Below are positions 23,068 to 39,319 of a stretch of 64,000 nt of DNA, piece by piece (the stretch's first letter is position 1; each line of letters begins with the position of its first letter). The position numbers and the translations under genes are program-made. This DNA comes from G963717155 sp963717155 (GTDB taxonomy: Bacteria; Actinomycetota; Thermoleophilia; Gaiellales; JALYLC01). The stretch lies in assembly GCA_963717155.1 (NCBI GenBank), contig OY970326.1:310001-374000 (forward strand), read 5' to 3'. The notes beneath the pieces are model-generated. The model was not told the DNA's origin and searched no databases. It saw only the letters and a program-made list of their open reading frames with translations.

Positions 23068-25467
23068 GTCCGCTCCTCGAGGTAGTCGATGTCTGCGGGC
23101 TTCAGGTTCACCTGGTCGAGCAACTCGACGACATCGTCGCCGTGGATCTCGCGCCGCTCGATCAGGGTCTCGGCGACCTTCTCGACCGCCGCCTTGTTCT
23201 GGCACATCGTGTTGTATGCGACGTAGTAGGAGTAGCCGAGAAGCTCGGCGACGATCGGGCGCTTGTCGCGCGAGTTCAGCACCGGCGTGAAGTAGTCGCT
23301 GACGGAGGCAGACGCCATCAGGCGCTCGCCGATCTCGCGCAGGCGCTTCTGAACCTTCTCGCGCGCCTTCTGCTCCTCGCTCATCGTCGTGAACTTGTCG
23401 CCGAACTCGATCCGCTGCGGGCCCATCGCGGATGCACCCGCCATCAGGCTCGCGATCGATGTGGCGGCCTGCATGTCGCCGCCCACGCCTCGCGAGTTCT
23501 CGCCGTAGAAGACCTGCTCGGCGGCGATCGCGCCCATGATCCAGATCAGCTGGGCGATCTCCTCGGAGCGGAACTTGGAGAACCGCTCCTCCTTCTCGAT
23601 CGCCTGGTGATGGCCGAGCGAGCCGCCGCGCATCCGGATCGAGAGGCGGGTCGACTCGGTGCCCTCGCCGTAGATGTGGCTGGCGATCGCGTGCCCGGCC
23701 TCGTGGATCGCGACAGCGCGCGTCTCCTTGTCGACGTAGTCGATGTTGATCGCGCTGCCGCTCTCGATCGTGGTCATCGCCTCGACGATGTCGTCGCGCG
23801 TGAACTCGAGCCGCTCCTCGTGGTGCGCATAGGTCAGCGCCATCGAGCAGACCTGTTCGATCATCGCCGGCGAGTAGCCGTTCGTGATGCGCGCGAGCTC
23901 GTCGCGAGCCCTCGGGGTGTCGAGCTGGGGGTCGTGCTTCACCTTCGCGAGGTAGTGGTCGAAGATGTCGAGCCGATCGTGCTTGATCGGCGTCCGGAAG
24001 CGGATGTGCCGGCCGAGCCGCCCCGGGCGGGTGAGCGCCGGGTCGAGCACGTCGAGCGACACGTTGCAGGCACCGATGAAGTAGATGTTGTTCGGCTGCG
24101 CGTTGACCCGCGAGAGCCGCAGGCTCACCTTGCCGATTCGACGCGGAACGACGTAGAGCGCGTCGAGCAGCGTGTTCGTCCGGTTCGTGACCATGCGCTT
24201 CATCATCGGCGGCTCGTCGATGCCGTCCATCAGCACCAGGAGCTGGTTCAGGGCGCCGCTGCCGCCACCCATCATGCCCGGGACGGCGATGTCGACGGTC
24301 CTGCGGACGCGCTGGCCGAGCGTGCCGAGGAACGCCCGCGACGCCACCCTCTGCGGGGGTGCCTTCGCGCTCCGCGAACATCCGCTCGCGCCAGGCGGAC
24401 GACTTCAACGTCACGTCTCCGGAGGCGGTGAGCGCGCCGCTCGGCCCGAAGAACAGGTGATCGTGGATGTTGTTCGAGCCGACCGGCCGCGACGAGCCGC
24501 CGCCGACGAGGGAGTTGCGGCGCATGCCGACCGCGTCGATCTCGTCGATGAAGACGATGCACTGGCCGCCCCACTTGCGAGCGAGCTTCTTCGCCTTCCA
24601 GCCGAGGTACTGCACGGCGAGGATGTCCATGCCGATGAACATGCCGGCGAAGCCGGAGCCCGGTGCGGTCACGAACGGCGAGTTGAACCCGGTGGCGATC
24701 GCCTTCGCGAGCATCGTCTTGCCCGTTCCCGGAGAGCCGAGGAACAGCAGTCCGCGCTCGGGCTTGCCGCCTGCCTTCTTGAACTCGTCGCTCGCCTGCC
24801 AGAGGTTGATCACGCGGGTGATCTCCTCCTTGGCCTCCTTCTGGCCGCGCACGTGCTCGAGCTTCACGCCCCAGTTGGCGTCGCCGGGCTCGTACGCCTT
24901 GATCTGGCGAATCGCCATGAGCAGGAACGGCCCGATCAGGATGCCGATGTTCGCGACCATCAGGATGACGATCGTGATCGCCGTCGTGGGCGTGAGCACC
25001 GAGGCCAGGTTCTTCTGCATCCAGCCCCAGACGATGCCGGGGATCTCCGCGAAGTCCGTCTGGCCGTAGAGGATCACCTGGAACACCCAGACGATCACGA
25101 ACACCGTCAGGATGAACATCAGGATCCGGAACTTGCCGCGCCAGTACCAGGCGCGGCGCCGCGACACGACATCCTCCTGCAGGAGCGCCGTATCGGCGCC
25201 GAACAGGTTCGGCCACGGGATGACGCGCCGCGCGAGGATGTCGACGAGCCCGCGGAACGCGGCGATGCACAGGAGCGTCCCCAGCGCGGCCATCCACCAG
25301 CGCGCGTTGTGCTGGTCGACCATCCAGAGGTAGATCGCCGGTGCGGTGAGGCACGCGACGAACGTCGCGGCCCGGTTGAGTCCGCGCCACTGCTTGGCCA
25401 GGCCGACCCCGTCACCCTTGCGGGTAGGACCGAACTGCGTACCGAGTTTCTCGACCTGCTGGGCCAC
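23052..25467 (-). CDS. FtsH-like membrane AAA+ zinc protease, interrupted by a frameshift
   Basis: Start GTG 25467. The first part has four hydrophobic segments (about residues 34-50, 57-75, 112-134, 162-185), Walker A GSPGTGKT (244-251) and Walker B CIVFIDEID. Near 24345-24372 the frame changes: the other frame continues with PGMMGGGSGALNQLLVLMDGID, the second region of homology DPALTRPGRLGRH, NGYSPAMIEQVC and the zinc site HEAGH (23691-23705), ending at 23052. Joined, the protein is about 804 residues. It differs from standard FtsH (two membrane segments, about 640 residues) by the extra membrane segments and an insertion after Walker B. Removing one base near 24366 would restore it. Confidence 0.82.
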
Positions 25468-25599
25468 GGTTAACTCCGGGGGTCGACGTAAGTCCTACCG
25501 AAAGTGTAATGCCGCTTGTACGTGTTCCGGAAGCCGATGGATCGATCGTGAGCCCCCATTTCATCCAGCGTTAACGATCGGCCGCACCCCGAACGGGGG

Positions 25600-25628
25600 T
25601 TGCCGTTCCAGGTGACCTCTGGTACGTT
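25600..25628 (+). promoter_or_regulatory. Candidate rpoB promoter P1
   Basis: TTGCCG (25600-25605), 17-base spacer, TACGTT (25623-25628), in the 349-base gap between the divergent FtsH-like gene and rpoB. Transcription would begin near 25635. A short dyad GAACGG/CCGTTC (25591-25608) overlaps the -35. Confidence 0.5.
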
Positions 25629-25682
25629 CAGGAAACGCGACCGGCCGTCGCTACCCCGCAAGCTCGTCAGTTTGCGCGCGGT

Positions 25683-25712
25683 TTGAGAAATATCCGGCCG
25701 GTCTGATACGCT
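25683..25712 (+). promoter_or_regulatory. Candidate rpoB promoter P2
   Basis: TTGAGA (25683-25688), 18-base spacer, TACGCT (25707-25712), giving a leader of about 97 bases before the rpoB GTG. Either P1 or P2, or both, could serve the operon; the rest of the gap (25468-25599) holds only a weak minus-strand -10-like box (TACACT, complement of 25503-25508) for the FtsH-like gene. Confidence 0.5.
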
Positions 25713-25816
25713 GCGCGTTCGCGCGCCGTCCGGCCACTCCGCCATGCGTTCCGGCCCCCGGAGGCGTCTGCGTCTTCTTTCCGCCTGCGAGACCCCCCGA
25801 GGAGGGATTCGTCTTC

Positions 25817-29506
<3,690 letters not shown>

Positions 29507-29585
29507 GGGCCCTCCACGTGGGCGCGCCCTCCCTCAACTCGCACCTCTCTTACACCACATCCGATCCCTGGAAGGGGTTGAGCAC

Positions 29586-34106
<4,521 letters not shown>

Positions 34107-34142
34107 GACGAAATGCCCGGCGGAGCACGCCGGCAAGACCTC

Positions 34143-34177
34143 GCAAAGGCCGCCTTCGGGCGGCCTTTGCTGGTTTT
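34143..34177 (+). terminator. Rho-independent terminator after rpoC
   Basis: GCAAAGGCCGCC (34143-34154), UUCG tetraloop, GGCGGCCTTTGC (34159-34170), then TGGTTTT. A perfect 12-bp stem with the most stable loop type. Confidence 0.96.
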
Positions 34178-34285
34178 CGGGTGCAGCCTCGCGCCTGCCT
34201 GTACGGGGTCCTGCGGGACGCTCGGTCTACCTTCGCGAGACTCGCACTACCTCGTCTGGTAGCCGTGCGCAGTACCCGCTTTCGT

Positions 34286-34313
34286 ACCACTACATCGTGG
34301 TGCCCAATCGTGG
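34286..34313 (+). promoter_or_regulatory. Repeat cluster upstream of the first micro-ORF
   Basis: An inverted repeat ACCAC-6-GTGGT (34286-34301) overlaps two direct copies of ATCGTGG (34294-34300 and 34307-34313, period 13). A TATAAG hexamer follows at 34326-34331, 8 bases before the micro-ORF start. This is the only sequence patterned like an operator in the 162-base gap after the rpoC terminator. Confidence 0.35.
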
Positions 34314-34339
34314 CACTCAGACACCTATAAGGGGGACTC

Positions 34340-34408
34340 ATGAAGCGCATCCTTGCGCTCGCTGCGCGCGTCATCGGCGCGCCCGGCGGCTCCGTCAAGG
34401 CCTGGTAG
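34340..34408 (+). CDS. Micro-ORF 1, 22 codons (MKRILALAARVI...SVKAW)
   Basis: An ATG at 34340 preceded by AAGGGGG opens a 22-codon frame ending in TAG at 34406-34408. The peptide is basic and hydrophobic (MKRILALAARVIGAPGG then SVKAW) with a C-terminal Trp. Ten of the first eleven codons after the start fit local codon preference. It is followed 83 bases later by a second micro-ORF of similar design. Not a known family; a signalling peptide, a small membrane peptide or a leader peptide are all possible. Confidence 0.55.
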   Translation: MKRILALAARVIGAPGGSVKAW

Positions 34409-34491
34409 AGGCCTGCTCGGCGAGGCGCGCCCCGGCGCGCTCGCATCCGCACGCTCCCGTTCCGACACAACCCCACTTCAGGAGTTTTCCC

Positions 34492-34569
34492 ATGGTCGCC
34501 AAGCTTCTCGTCAAGCTCTCGTCCGTCGTCGCCATCTCCAGCGCCTGCGGCCTCTGGAAAGTCTGGTGA
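34492..34569 (+). CDS. Micro-ORF 2, 25 codons (MVAKLLVKLSSVV...GLWKVW)
   Basis: An ATG at 34492 preceded by AGGAG (34480-34484, 7 bases away) opens a 25-codon frame ending in TGA at 34567-34569. The peptide has two Lys, a hydrophobic core (LSSVVAISSA), one Cys, and the ending CGLWKVW. Third codon positions are nearly all C or G, which supports real coding. Same layout as micro-ORF 1 (short cationic start, hydrophobic middle, Lys and Trp at the end). Function unknown. Confidence 0.6.
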   Translation: MVAKLLVKLSSVVAISSACGLWKVW

Positions 34570-34578
34570 GTGGACGCA

Positions 34579-34602
34579 TTAGCCGCACCTAAGTATGGCT
34601 AA
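34579..34602 (+). repeat. Inverted repeat TTAGCC-12-GGCTAA after micro-ORF 2
   Basis: Exact 6-base arms at 34579-34584 and 34597-34602, 10 bases after the micro-ORF 2 stop. Could be a weak hairpin ending the micro-ORF transcript or an operator before the HD-GYP promoter. Confidence 0.35.
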
Positions 34603-34646
34603 CAGGGCAATCAGGTGACTTCTTAAAGTTTCGGCGGAAATTTGGC

Positions 34647-34676
34647 TTGACCAGTCGGTGTGTTCTGGCGTATCCT
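34647..34676 (+). promoter_or_regulatory. Promoter for the HD-GYP gene
   Basis: TTGACC (34647-34652), 18-base spacer, TATCCT (34671-34676), the closest match to a sigma-70 promoter in this part of the window. Transcription would start near 34683, 28 bases before the TTG start. Confidence 0.7.
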
Positions 34677-34710
34677 CTCGCTCCCTAAGGGGGAACGGGA
34701 GAACACGGGA

Positions 34711-36090
34711 TTGGCGAGCCAGGCGACCGACGTACATGCGGGGATAGCGCGCGACCACGCCGTTTGGGCGTTGACCGCCGCACTCTGGATTCTGAGCATC
34801 GCCGGACTGGCGGCCGCCGCTGACTCGGCTCTACCGAGCTCGGCGACCAGCTTCGGCGTGCTCGCGATCCTGGCGATCGGCGGGTTCGTGACCGAGAGCT
34901 TCGCGGTGCGCGTCGGCCCCAATGATCAGACCGAGGTCTCGGCGGGCGGGATCGTGATCATCCTCGCCGCCGTGTTGCTCGGCCCGTTCGCCGCGGGCGT
35001 CGTCGGCTTCGTCGAGCTGCTGCGCGACGCCCGCCGTCCGCCGCTCGCCCGGTGGCTGGCGCACGCGCCCCTGCGCTGTCTCACCGCGCTCGCCGCCGGA
35101 GAGGCGGCACAGCGGATCTCCGGCCAGGGACTGCTCACGACGGTGATCGCGGCATGGGCCGCCATGACCGCCGTCGACATCCTCGGGAACTCGGCGATCG
35201 CCTACCTGCGGGGGCTCGAAGTCGGGCGCTTCCTCCGCGACTCGCTCTCGGCCTGCTACCTGCCGTTCATCTTCTACCTCCCGATCGTCTGGGCGACCGC
35301 GGCGGCGTACCAGTCGGCCGGGAGCGCGGCGCTCGTCATGGTGCTCGGGCCGACGCTGCTCGCCCAGTACGTCTACCACCTGTACCAGCAGCGCAGCCAG
35401 GCGTACGACGACCTGACCGAGGCGAGCCTGAGCTTCGCGATCGGCATGATCCGCGCGCTCGACGCGTCCGACTCGTACACCGCCGGCCACTCGGCGTCGG
35501 TCGGGGTGTACGCACGCGACCTCGCCATCGAGCTCGGCTATCCGGCGCCGGCTGCGTCGGTGGTGCAGCTGGCGGCGCTGCTGCACGACGTCGGGAAGAT
35601 CGGCGTGCCGGGCGAGATCCTGCGCAAGCCGAGCAAGCTGAACGACGAGGAGTGGGACGAGATCCGGCGGCACCCCGCGATCGGCCAGCAGATCACCGGC
35701 GAGGTGCCCGCGTTCCGCTGGATCGCGGAGGCGATCCGCCACCATCACGAACGTCCCGACGGGCGCGGCTACCCCGATGGCCTCGTCGCGGTCGACATAC
35801 CCCGCGCGGCGCTGATCATCGGCGCCGCCGACGCCTACTCGGCGATGACCTCCCCGCGCGTGTACCGCGACGCGATCACCCCCCTCGACGCGACCGCCGA
35901 GCTGCAGCGCTGCGCCGGCTCGCAGTTCGATCCCGATGTCGTGTCCGCGTTCCTGCGCGTGCTCGACGAGCGGCCCTACGGCTATCGCGCAGGCCAGGGC
36001 GACGACTTCGCGATCGCGACGCAGCGCGCCGACATCCTGTCGCGGCTCGGTCGCGCCGGCGCGCTGCAAGTCGCCATCGAGACGGCGTAG
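34711..36090 (+). CDS. Membrane HD-GYP domain protein
   Basis: A 459-residue protein with a hydrophobic N-terminal half (about 5-6 membrane segments between residues 15 and 230) and a C-terminal HD-GYP phosphodiesterase domain. The metal/catalytic residues are present: H292-D293 in ALLHDVGKIG, H344-H345-H346-E347 and the diagnostic G353-Y354-P355 (RPDGRGYPDG). Such domains hydrolyse cyclic di-GMP or related dinucleotides, and the membrane part may sense a signal. The TTG at 34711 is chosen because it lies just after the promoter and a GGGAGA site; a GTG at 34660 lies upstream of the -10 box. Its promoter is separate from the micro-ORFs. Confidence 0.88.
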   Translation: MASQATDVHAGIARDHAVWALTAALWILSIAGLAAAADSALPSSATSFGVLAILAIGGFVTESFAVRVGPNDQTEVSAGGIVIILAAVLLGPFAAGVVGFVELLRDARRPPLARWLAHAPLRCLTALAAGEAAQRISGQGLLTTVIAAWAAMTAVDILGNSAIAYLRGLEVGRFLRDSLSACYLPFIFYLPIVWATAAAYQSAGSAALVMVLGPTLLAQYVYHLYQQRSQAYDDLTEASLSFAIGMIRALDASDSYTAGHSASVGVYARDLAIELGYPAPAASVVQLAALLHDVGKIGVPGEILRKPSKLNDEEWDEIRRHPAIGQQITGEVPAFRWIAEAIRHHHERPDGRGYPDGLVAVDIPRAALIIGAADAYSAMTSPRVYRDAITPLDATAELQRCAGSQFDPDVVSAFLRVLDERPYGYRAGQGDDFAIATQRADILSRLGRAGALQVAIETA

Positions 36091-36101
36091 CGGCGCGCCC
36101 C

Positions 36102-37160
36102 GTGCGGCGGGCGCGCGACCTCGGGATCCACGTCGGGCTGCTCGAGCCCGGGCCCGCGAACGCGATCACGGATGTCGCGGGTGTCGGAGTGGGGCATGCG
36201 AACCACTCGCCCGACCACGTGGGAGTCACCGCGATCGTCCCGAGGCTGCGCGACGACCTGTGGCGGTATCCGTTCCCGGCCGCGGCGGCGTGCCTGAACG
36301 GCTCTGGCGAGATCGCCGGTCTCGCGCAGGTGCAGGAGTGGGGCATCGCCGAGACGCCGATCTTCCTCACGGCCACGACGTACGTCGGCGCGGTCTACGA
36401 CGCGGCGACGCAGGTGCTCTATGCGGCGCAGCCGCGTCTCGGGGTGGACGACGTGCTGATCCCCGTCGTGGCGGAGTGCGATCCGTGCGACTACTGCGAC
36501 GTGCGGGACGGCGCGCGGCCAGACGTGGGGCTCGTGGGGGCGGCACTCGCGGGGGCGGCGGGCGGTTCGGTGGCAGAGGGGCAGGTCGGTGCGGGTGTCG
36601 GGATGTCGTGTTTCGACATGGCGGGTGGGGTGGGGAGCGCTTCGCGGGTTGTCGGCGCCTTTGTCGTGGGCGTGTTGGTACTGACGAACTTCGGGACCGA
36701 CGGGCGGCGGCTGGTGGTGGCAGGGCAGGGCGTTGCCGATCTCCTGCCGGTGCCGGATGCGACCGGGAGCGAGGGGTCGTGCGTGTGCGTCGTCGCGACG
36801 GATGCGCCGCTCCTGTCGTCGCAGCTCGAGCGGCTGGCGCGGCGGGCGTTCCTCGGGCTTGCGCGGGTCGGGAGCTTCGCGTCGAACGGATCCGGGGAGG
36901 TTGCGATCGCGTTCTCGACGGCGAACCGGGAGGCGTTCGCGCGCGATCGGGCAGAGGACGTTCGGCAGGTCGCGATGCTGACGAACGATGCGCTGAGTCC
37001 ACTGTTCGCCGGCGTCGTCGAGGCGACCGAGGAGGCTGTCCTGAACTCGTTGTGTGCCGGGAGGGAGCTCCTCGGGGCGACGGGCCGGCGGTTGCCGGCA
37101 TTTCCCGTCGAGGCGGTCGCGGCTCGTGTGCGCCGACGGTCCGCCGCACCTCCGTCGTAG
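36102..37160 (+). CDS. P1 family (DmpA-type) aminopeptidase/esterase
   Basis: A 352-residue member of the self-processing P1 peptidase family (L-aminopeptidase D-Ala-esterase DmpA, BapA). Family marks: NAITDVAGVGVGHANH near the N-terminus, NGSGEIAGLAQVQEWG, and FASNGSGEVAIAFSTAN, whose Gly-Ser/Asn region precedes the nucleophile-bearing segment in relatives. These Ntn-like enzymes cleave themselves and then hydrolyse N-terminal residues of peptides or amides. GTG at 36102 lies 11 bases after the HD-GYP stop, so they are likely co-transcribed. The second half (from about 36520) is unusually G-rich and uses GGG and GTG more than its neighbours. Confidence 0.85.
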   Translation: MRRARDLGIHVGLLEPGPANAITDVAGVGVGHANHSPDHVGVTAIVPRLRDDLWRYPFPAAAACLNGSGEIAGLAQVQEWGIAETPIFLTATTYVGAVYDAATQVLYAAQPRLGVDDVLIPVVAECDPCDYCDVRDGARPDVGLVGAALAGAAGGSVAEGQVGAGVGMSCFDMAGGVGSASRVVGAFVVGVLVLTNFGTDGRRLVVAGQGVADLLPVPDATGSEGSCVCVVATDAPLLSSQLERLARRAFLGLARVGSFASNGSGEVAIAFSTANREAFARDRAEDVRQVAMLTNDALSPLFAGVVEATEEAVLNSLCAGRELLGATGRRLPAFPVEAVAARVRRRSAAPPS

Positions 37161-37171
37161 GTGCGGCGGAC
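37139..37171. terminator. Bidirectional hairpin between convergent genes
   Basis: GTCCGCCGCACCT (37139-37151) and AGGTGCGGCGGAC (37159-37171) are exact 13-base complements; the TAG stop of the peptidase gene (37158-37160) lies in the loop and stem. The convergent YCII gene ends at 37179. Confidence 0.7.
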
Positions 37172-37178
37172 GTGTCCT

Positions 37179-37502
37179 CTACAGCGGCAGCAGCTCGAAG
37201 ATCTCCACTGCGAACCTCCCGTCACCACTGGACAGGAACGGGAGGCCATCGGTGAGGGCAGTCGCCGCCGCGAGATCGTCGGCCTCCACGATCGTGTAGC
37301 CGATCAGGTCGCCGGCTGTCCCTTCGACCCCGTCGGCGCGAACGGACGCGCTCGCCCCGAACGGGCTGCCGACGTCGACGAGCGCCGGGCCGACCCTCTC
37401 CATCCAGGTCTTGAACGCGGCCATCCGCTCGGCCCCCTGCTCCGGCGTCACGTCGGACTGCGGAGTCGCCGGGCCGCGATAGAGGTAGATGAACTTCGCC
37501 AC
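37179..37502 (-). CDS. YCII-related domain protein (107 aa)
   Basis: A small ferredoxin-fold protein of the YCII/DGPF type: KFIYLYRGPATPQSDVTPEQGAERMAAFKTWMERVG at the start, SPFGAS in the middle and GYTIVEADDLAAATALTDGLPFL near the end, which is the usual YciI pattern (I-v-eAdd-l-eA...gcP). Probably cytoplasmic; no catalytic role is established for most members. It faces another YCII gene across a 149-base divergent gap. Confidence 0.85.
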   Translation of the reverse strand: MAKFIYLYRGPATPQSDVTPEQGAERMAAFKTWMERVGPALVDVGSPFGASASVRADGVEGTAGDLIGYTIVEADDLAAATALTDGLPFLSSGDGRFAVEIFELLPL

Positions 37503-37651
37503 GTCGATCGTCCTTTCGAGAACCGGCGCGCCCCATGCCCACCGTCATCCGTATGACGACCGGATCCGCCGCGAACGGACACATCTGCGGCCGTGTCCGT
37601 GCGCGAGCGCGCGGTTCGTCATATACGTACCGCTCACTCCCTGGAGGGCTC

Positions 37652-37990
37652 ATGCAGTACGCATTGCTGGCCTACGGTCGCCAGAACACCCGGAACGACG
37701 CACGCCCGATCGAGAGCGCGATCGCCGCGGTCCTCGCCAGGCCCTACGTGACCGGCTGGGCCCGCCTGCACGCCGACGAGTCGGCAACGACCGTGCGCAA
37801 CGGCGACGGAGGCACGCTGCTCACCGACGGGCCGTTCATCGAGACGAAGGAGTATCTCGCCGGCGTGATCGTGATCGAGGCGGACGACCTCGACGGCGCG
37901 CTGGCAGTCGCGCGGGAGCTGCAGGAGACACGAAGCGACGGCGCGATCGAGGTGCGGCCGATCCTCGAAGCGCAGTTCCGTGACGCTTGA
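37652..37990 (+). CDS. YCII/DGPF-domain protein paired with an ECF42-type sigma factor
   Basis: A 112-residue protein starting MQYALLAYGR with the DGPFIETKEYLAGVIVIEADDLDGALAVAREL signature (DGPF is the name-giving motif). The ATG follows TGGAGGGCT. The last codons overlap the start of the sigma factor gene by 11 bases. DGPF proteins linked to ECF42 sigma factors are known as the likely target genes of those sigma factors. Confidence 0.9.
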   Translation: MQYALLAYGRQNTRNDARPIESAIAAVLARPYVTGWARLHADESATTVRNGDGGTLLTDGPFIETKEYLAGVIVIEADDLDGALAVARELQETRSDGAIEVRPILEAQFRDA

Positions 37991-39164
37991 CGCCGTCTTC
38001 CGGGAGCACTGGGGACGGGTGCTGGCGACGCTCGTCGGGGGCTTCGGTGACATCGAGCTGGCCGAGGACGCCGCCCAGGAGGCCTTCGCGATCGCGGCCG
38101 AGCGCTGGCCGCGCGACGGGGAACCGGCCAATCCCGTCGGTTGGTTGATCTCGACCGCGCGAAACCGGGCCATCGACCGCATTCGCCGACAGCGTGTCCT
38201 GGGCGCGAAGACGGAGATGCTCGCGCGTGAGCGCGAGGTCGAATCGGAGGCGATCGTGCACGACGCGGCCAACTTCCCGGACGAGCGCCTGGAGCTGATC
38301 TTCACCTGCTGCCACCCGGCGCTGGCGCTGGACGCGCAGGTGGCGCTGACCCTGCGTACCCTCGGCGGGCTGTCGACCGAGGAGATCGCGCTCGCCTTCC
38401 TGGTCCCGTTCGAGACGATGAGCAAGCGGCTGACGCGGGCGAAGCACAAGATCCGGGATGCCGGGATTCCGTTCGCCGTGCCACCCGATCATGAGCTGCC
38501 CGACCGCCTGGCGGCGGTCCTCGCCGTGGTCTACCTGGTGTTCAACCAGGGGTGGGGAGGCGGGCGCGTCGACCTCACCGCCGAGGCGATCCGGCTCGGT
38601 CGAGCGCTCGCCGAGCTCATGCCGGACGAGGGCGAGGTGCTCTCGCTGCTGGCGCTCATGCTGCTGCACGACGCGCGCCGAGAGGCCCGGCTGCGTGACG
38701 GCGAGATCGTCGTGCTCGATCAGCAGGATCGCGCGCTGTGGGACGAGCCGCAGCTCGGTGAGGCCCGGCGCCTGCTGCAGGATGCGCTGGCCCGCGGGAG
38801 CTCCGGGCCGTACGCAGTCCAGGCAGCCATCGCCGATCTGCACCTCCAGCAGCCGCGCGACTGGCGGCAGATCGCCGCGCTCTACGACACGCTGGTCCGC
38901 CAGACCGGCTCCCCGATCGTCGAGCTGAACCGGGCCATCGCCGTTGCCGAGCTCGAAGGACCCGAGGCGGGGCTGACCCTGCTCGACGGCCTCGACCTCG
39001 ACCACTACCGCTACTTCCACTCGGCTCGCGCCGAGCTGCTGCGTCGGGCCGGCCGCGATCACGAGGCCGGCGATGCGTACCGCCGAGCCCTCGACCTCGC
39101 GCAGACCGACGCCGAGCGGCGCTCCCTTCAGCGCCAGCTCGCGCGACTGGGAGCCTCCCAGTGA
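37980..39164 (+). CDS. ECF42-type sigma factor with C-terminal TPR-like extension
   Basis: A 394-residue sigma-70 family protein. Residues about 1-75 form region sigma-2 (LDAVFREHWGRVLATLVGGFGDIELAEDAAQEAFAIAAERW, NPVGWLISTARNRAIDRIRR) and about 110-160 region sigma-4 (LTLRTLGGLSTEEIALAFLVPFETMSKRLTRAKHKI). The remaining 220 residues are the helical, TPR-like extension of ECF42 proteins (FNQGWGGGRVDLTAEAIRLGRALAELMPDEGEV...). No anti-sigma gene is visible, which fits ECF42 control through the C-terminal extension. GTG at 37980 overlaps the DGPF gene. Confidence 0.92.
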   Translation: MTLDAVFREHWGRVLATLVGGFGDIELAEDAAQEAFAIAAERWPRDGEPANPVGWLISTARNRAIDRIRRQRVLGAKTEMLAREREVESEAIVHDAANFPDERLELIFTCCHPALALDAQVALTLRTLGGLSTEEIALAFLVPFETMSKRLTRAKHKIRDAGIPFAVPPDHELPDRLAAVLAVVYLVFNQGWGGGRVDLTAEAIRLGRALAELMPDEGEVLSLLALMLLHDARREARLRDGEIVVLDQQDRALWDEPQLGEARRLLQDALARGSSGPYAVQAAIADLHLQQPRDWRQIAALYDTLVRQTGSPIVELNRAIAVAELEGPEAGLTLLDGLDLDHYRYFHSARAELLRRAGRDHEAGDAYRRALDLAQTDAERRSLQRQLARLGASQ

Positions 39165-39181
39165 CCCGTGGGGTCCCGTGG

Positions 39182-39187
39182 TAGTAT
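39182..39187 (+). promoter_or_regulatory. -10 box before rpsL
   Basis: TAGTAT at 39182-39187, 18 bases after the sigma factor stop, with a GTGGTAGTATTTC context; no good -35. The 133-base leader before rpsL holds GCGCGCCGTTTTTGCGCGCG, which can form a short stem and may be regulatory. Confidence 0.4.
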
Positions 39188-39319
39188 TTCGGCCGCAGGG
39201 TTAGCGCCTTGTAGCGCGCGCCGTTTTTGCGCGCGCATGCGGGCTGCGCTAGCCTGTTGCGAGGGCGAGCCCTTCTCGCACGCCCTGACCCGCCCCTTTC
39301 CGCCACGACCGAAGGCCGC

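Noticed and set aside
22303..25467. A single 1054-residue protein
   Set aside because: Its middle (Arg-rich, domain-free) is the wrong frame of the FtsH protease half; it is a frameshifted ftsH-like gene joined by chance to the next gene.
34660..34710. GTG at 34660 as the HD-GYP start
   Set aside because: It lies upstream of the -10 box TATCCT of the only good promoter, and the added residues show no family likeness.
34570..34710. Cyclic di-GMP riboswitch before the HD-GYP gene
   Set aside because: The conserved GEMM core elements are not present; only a short inverted repeat is seen.
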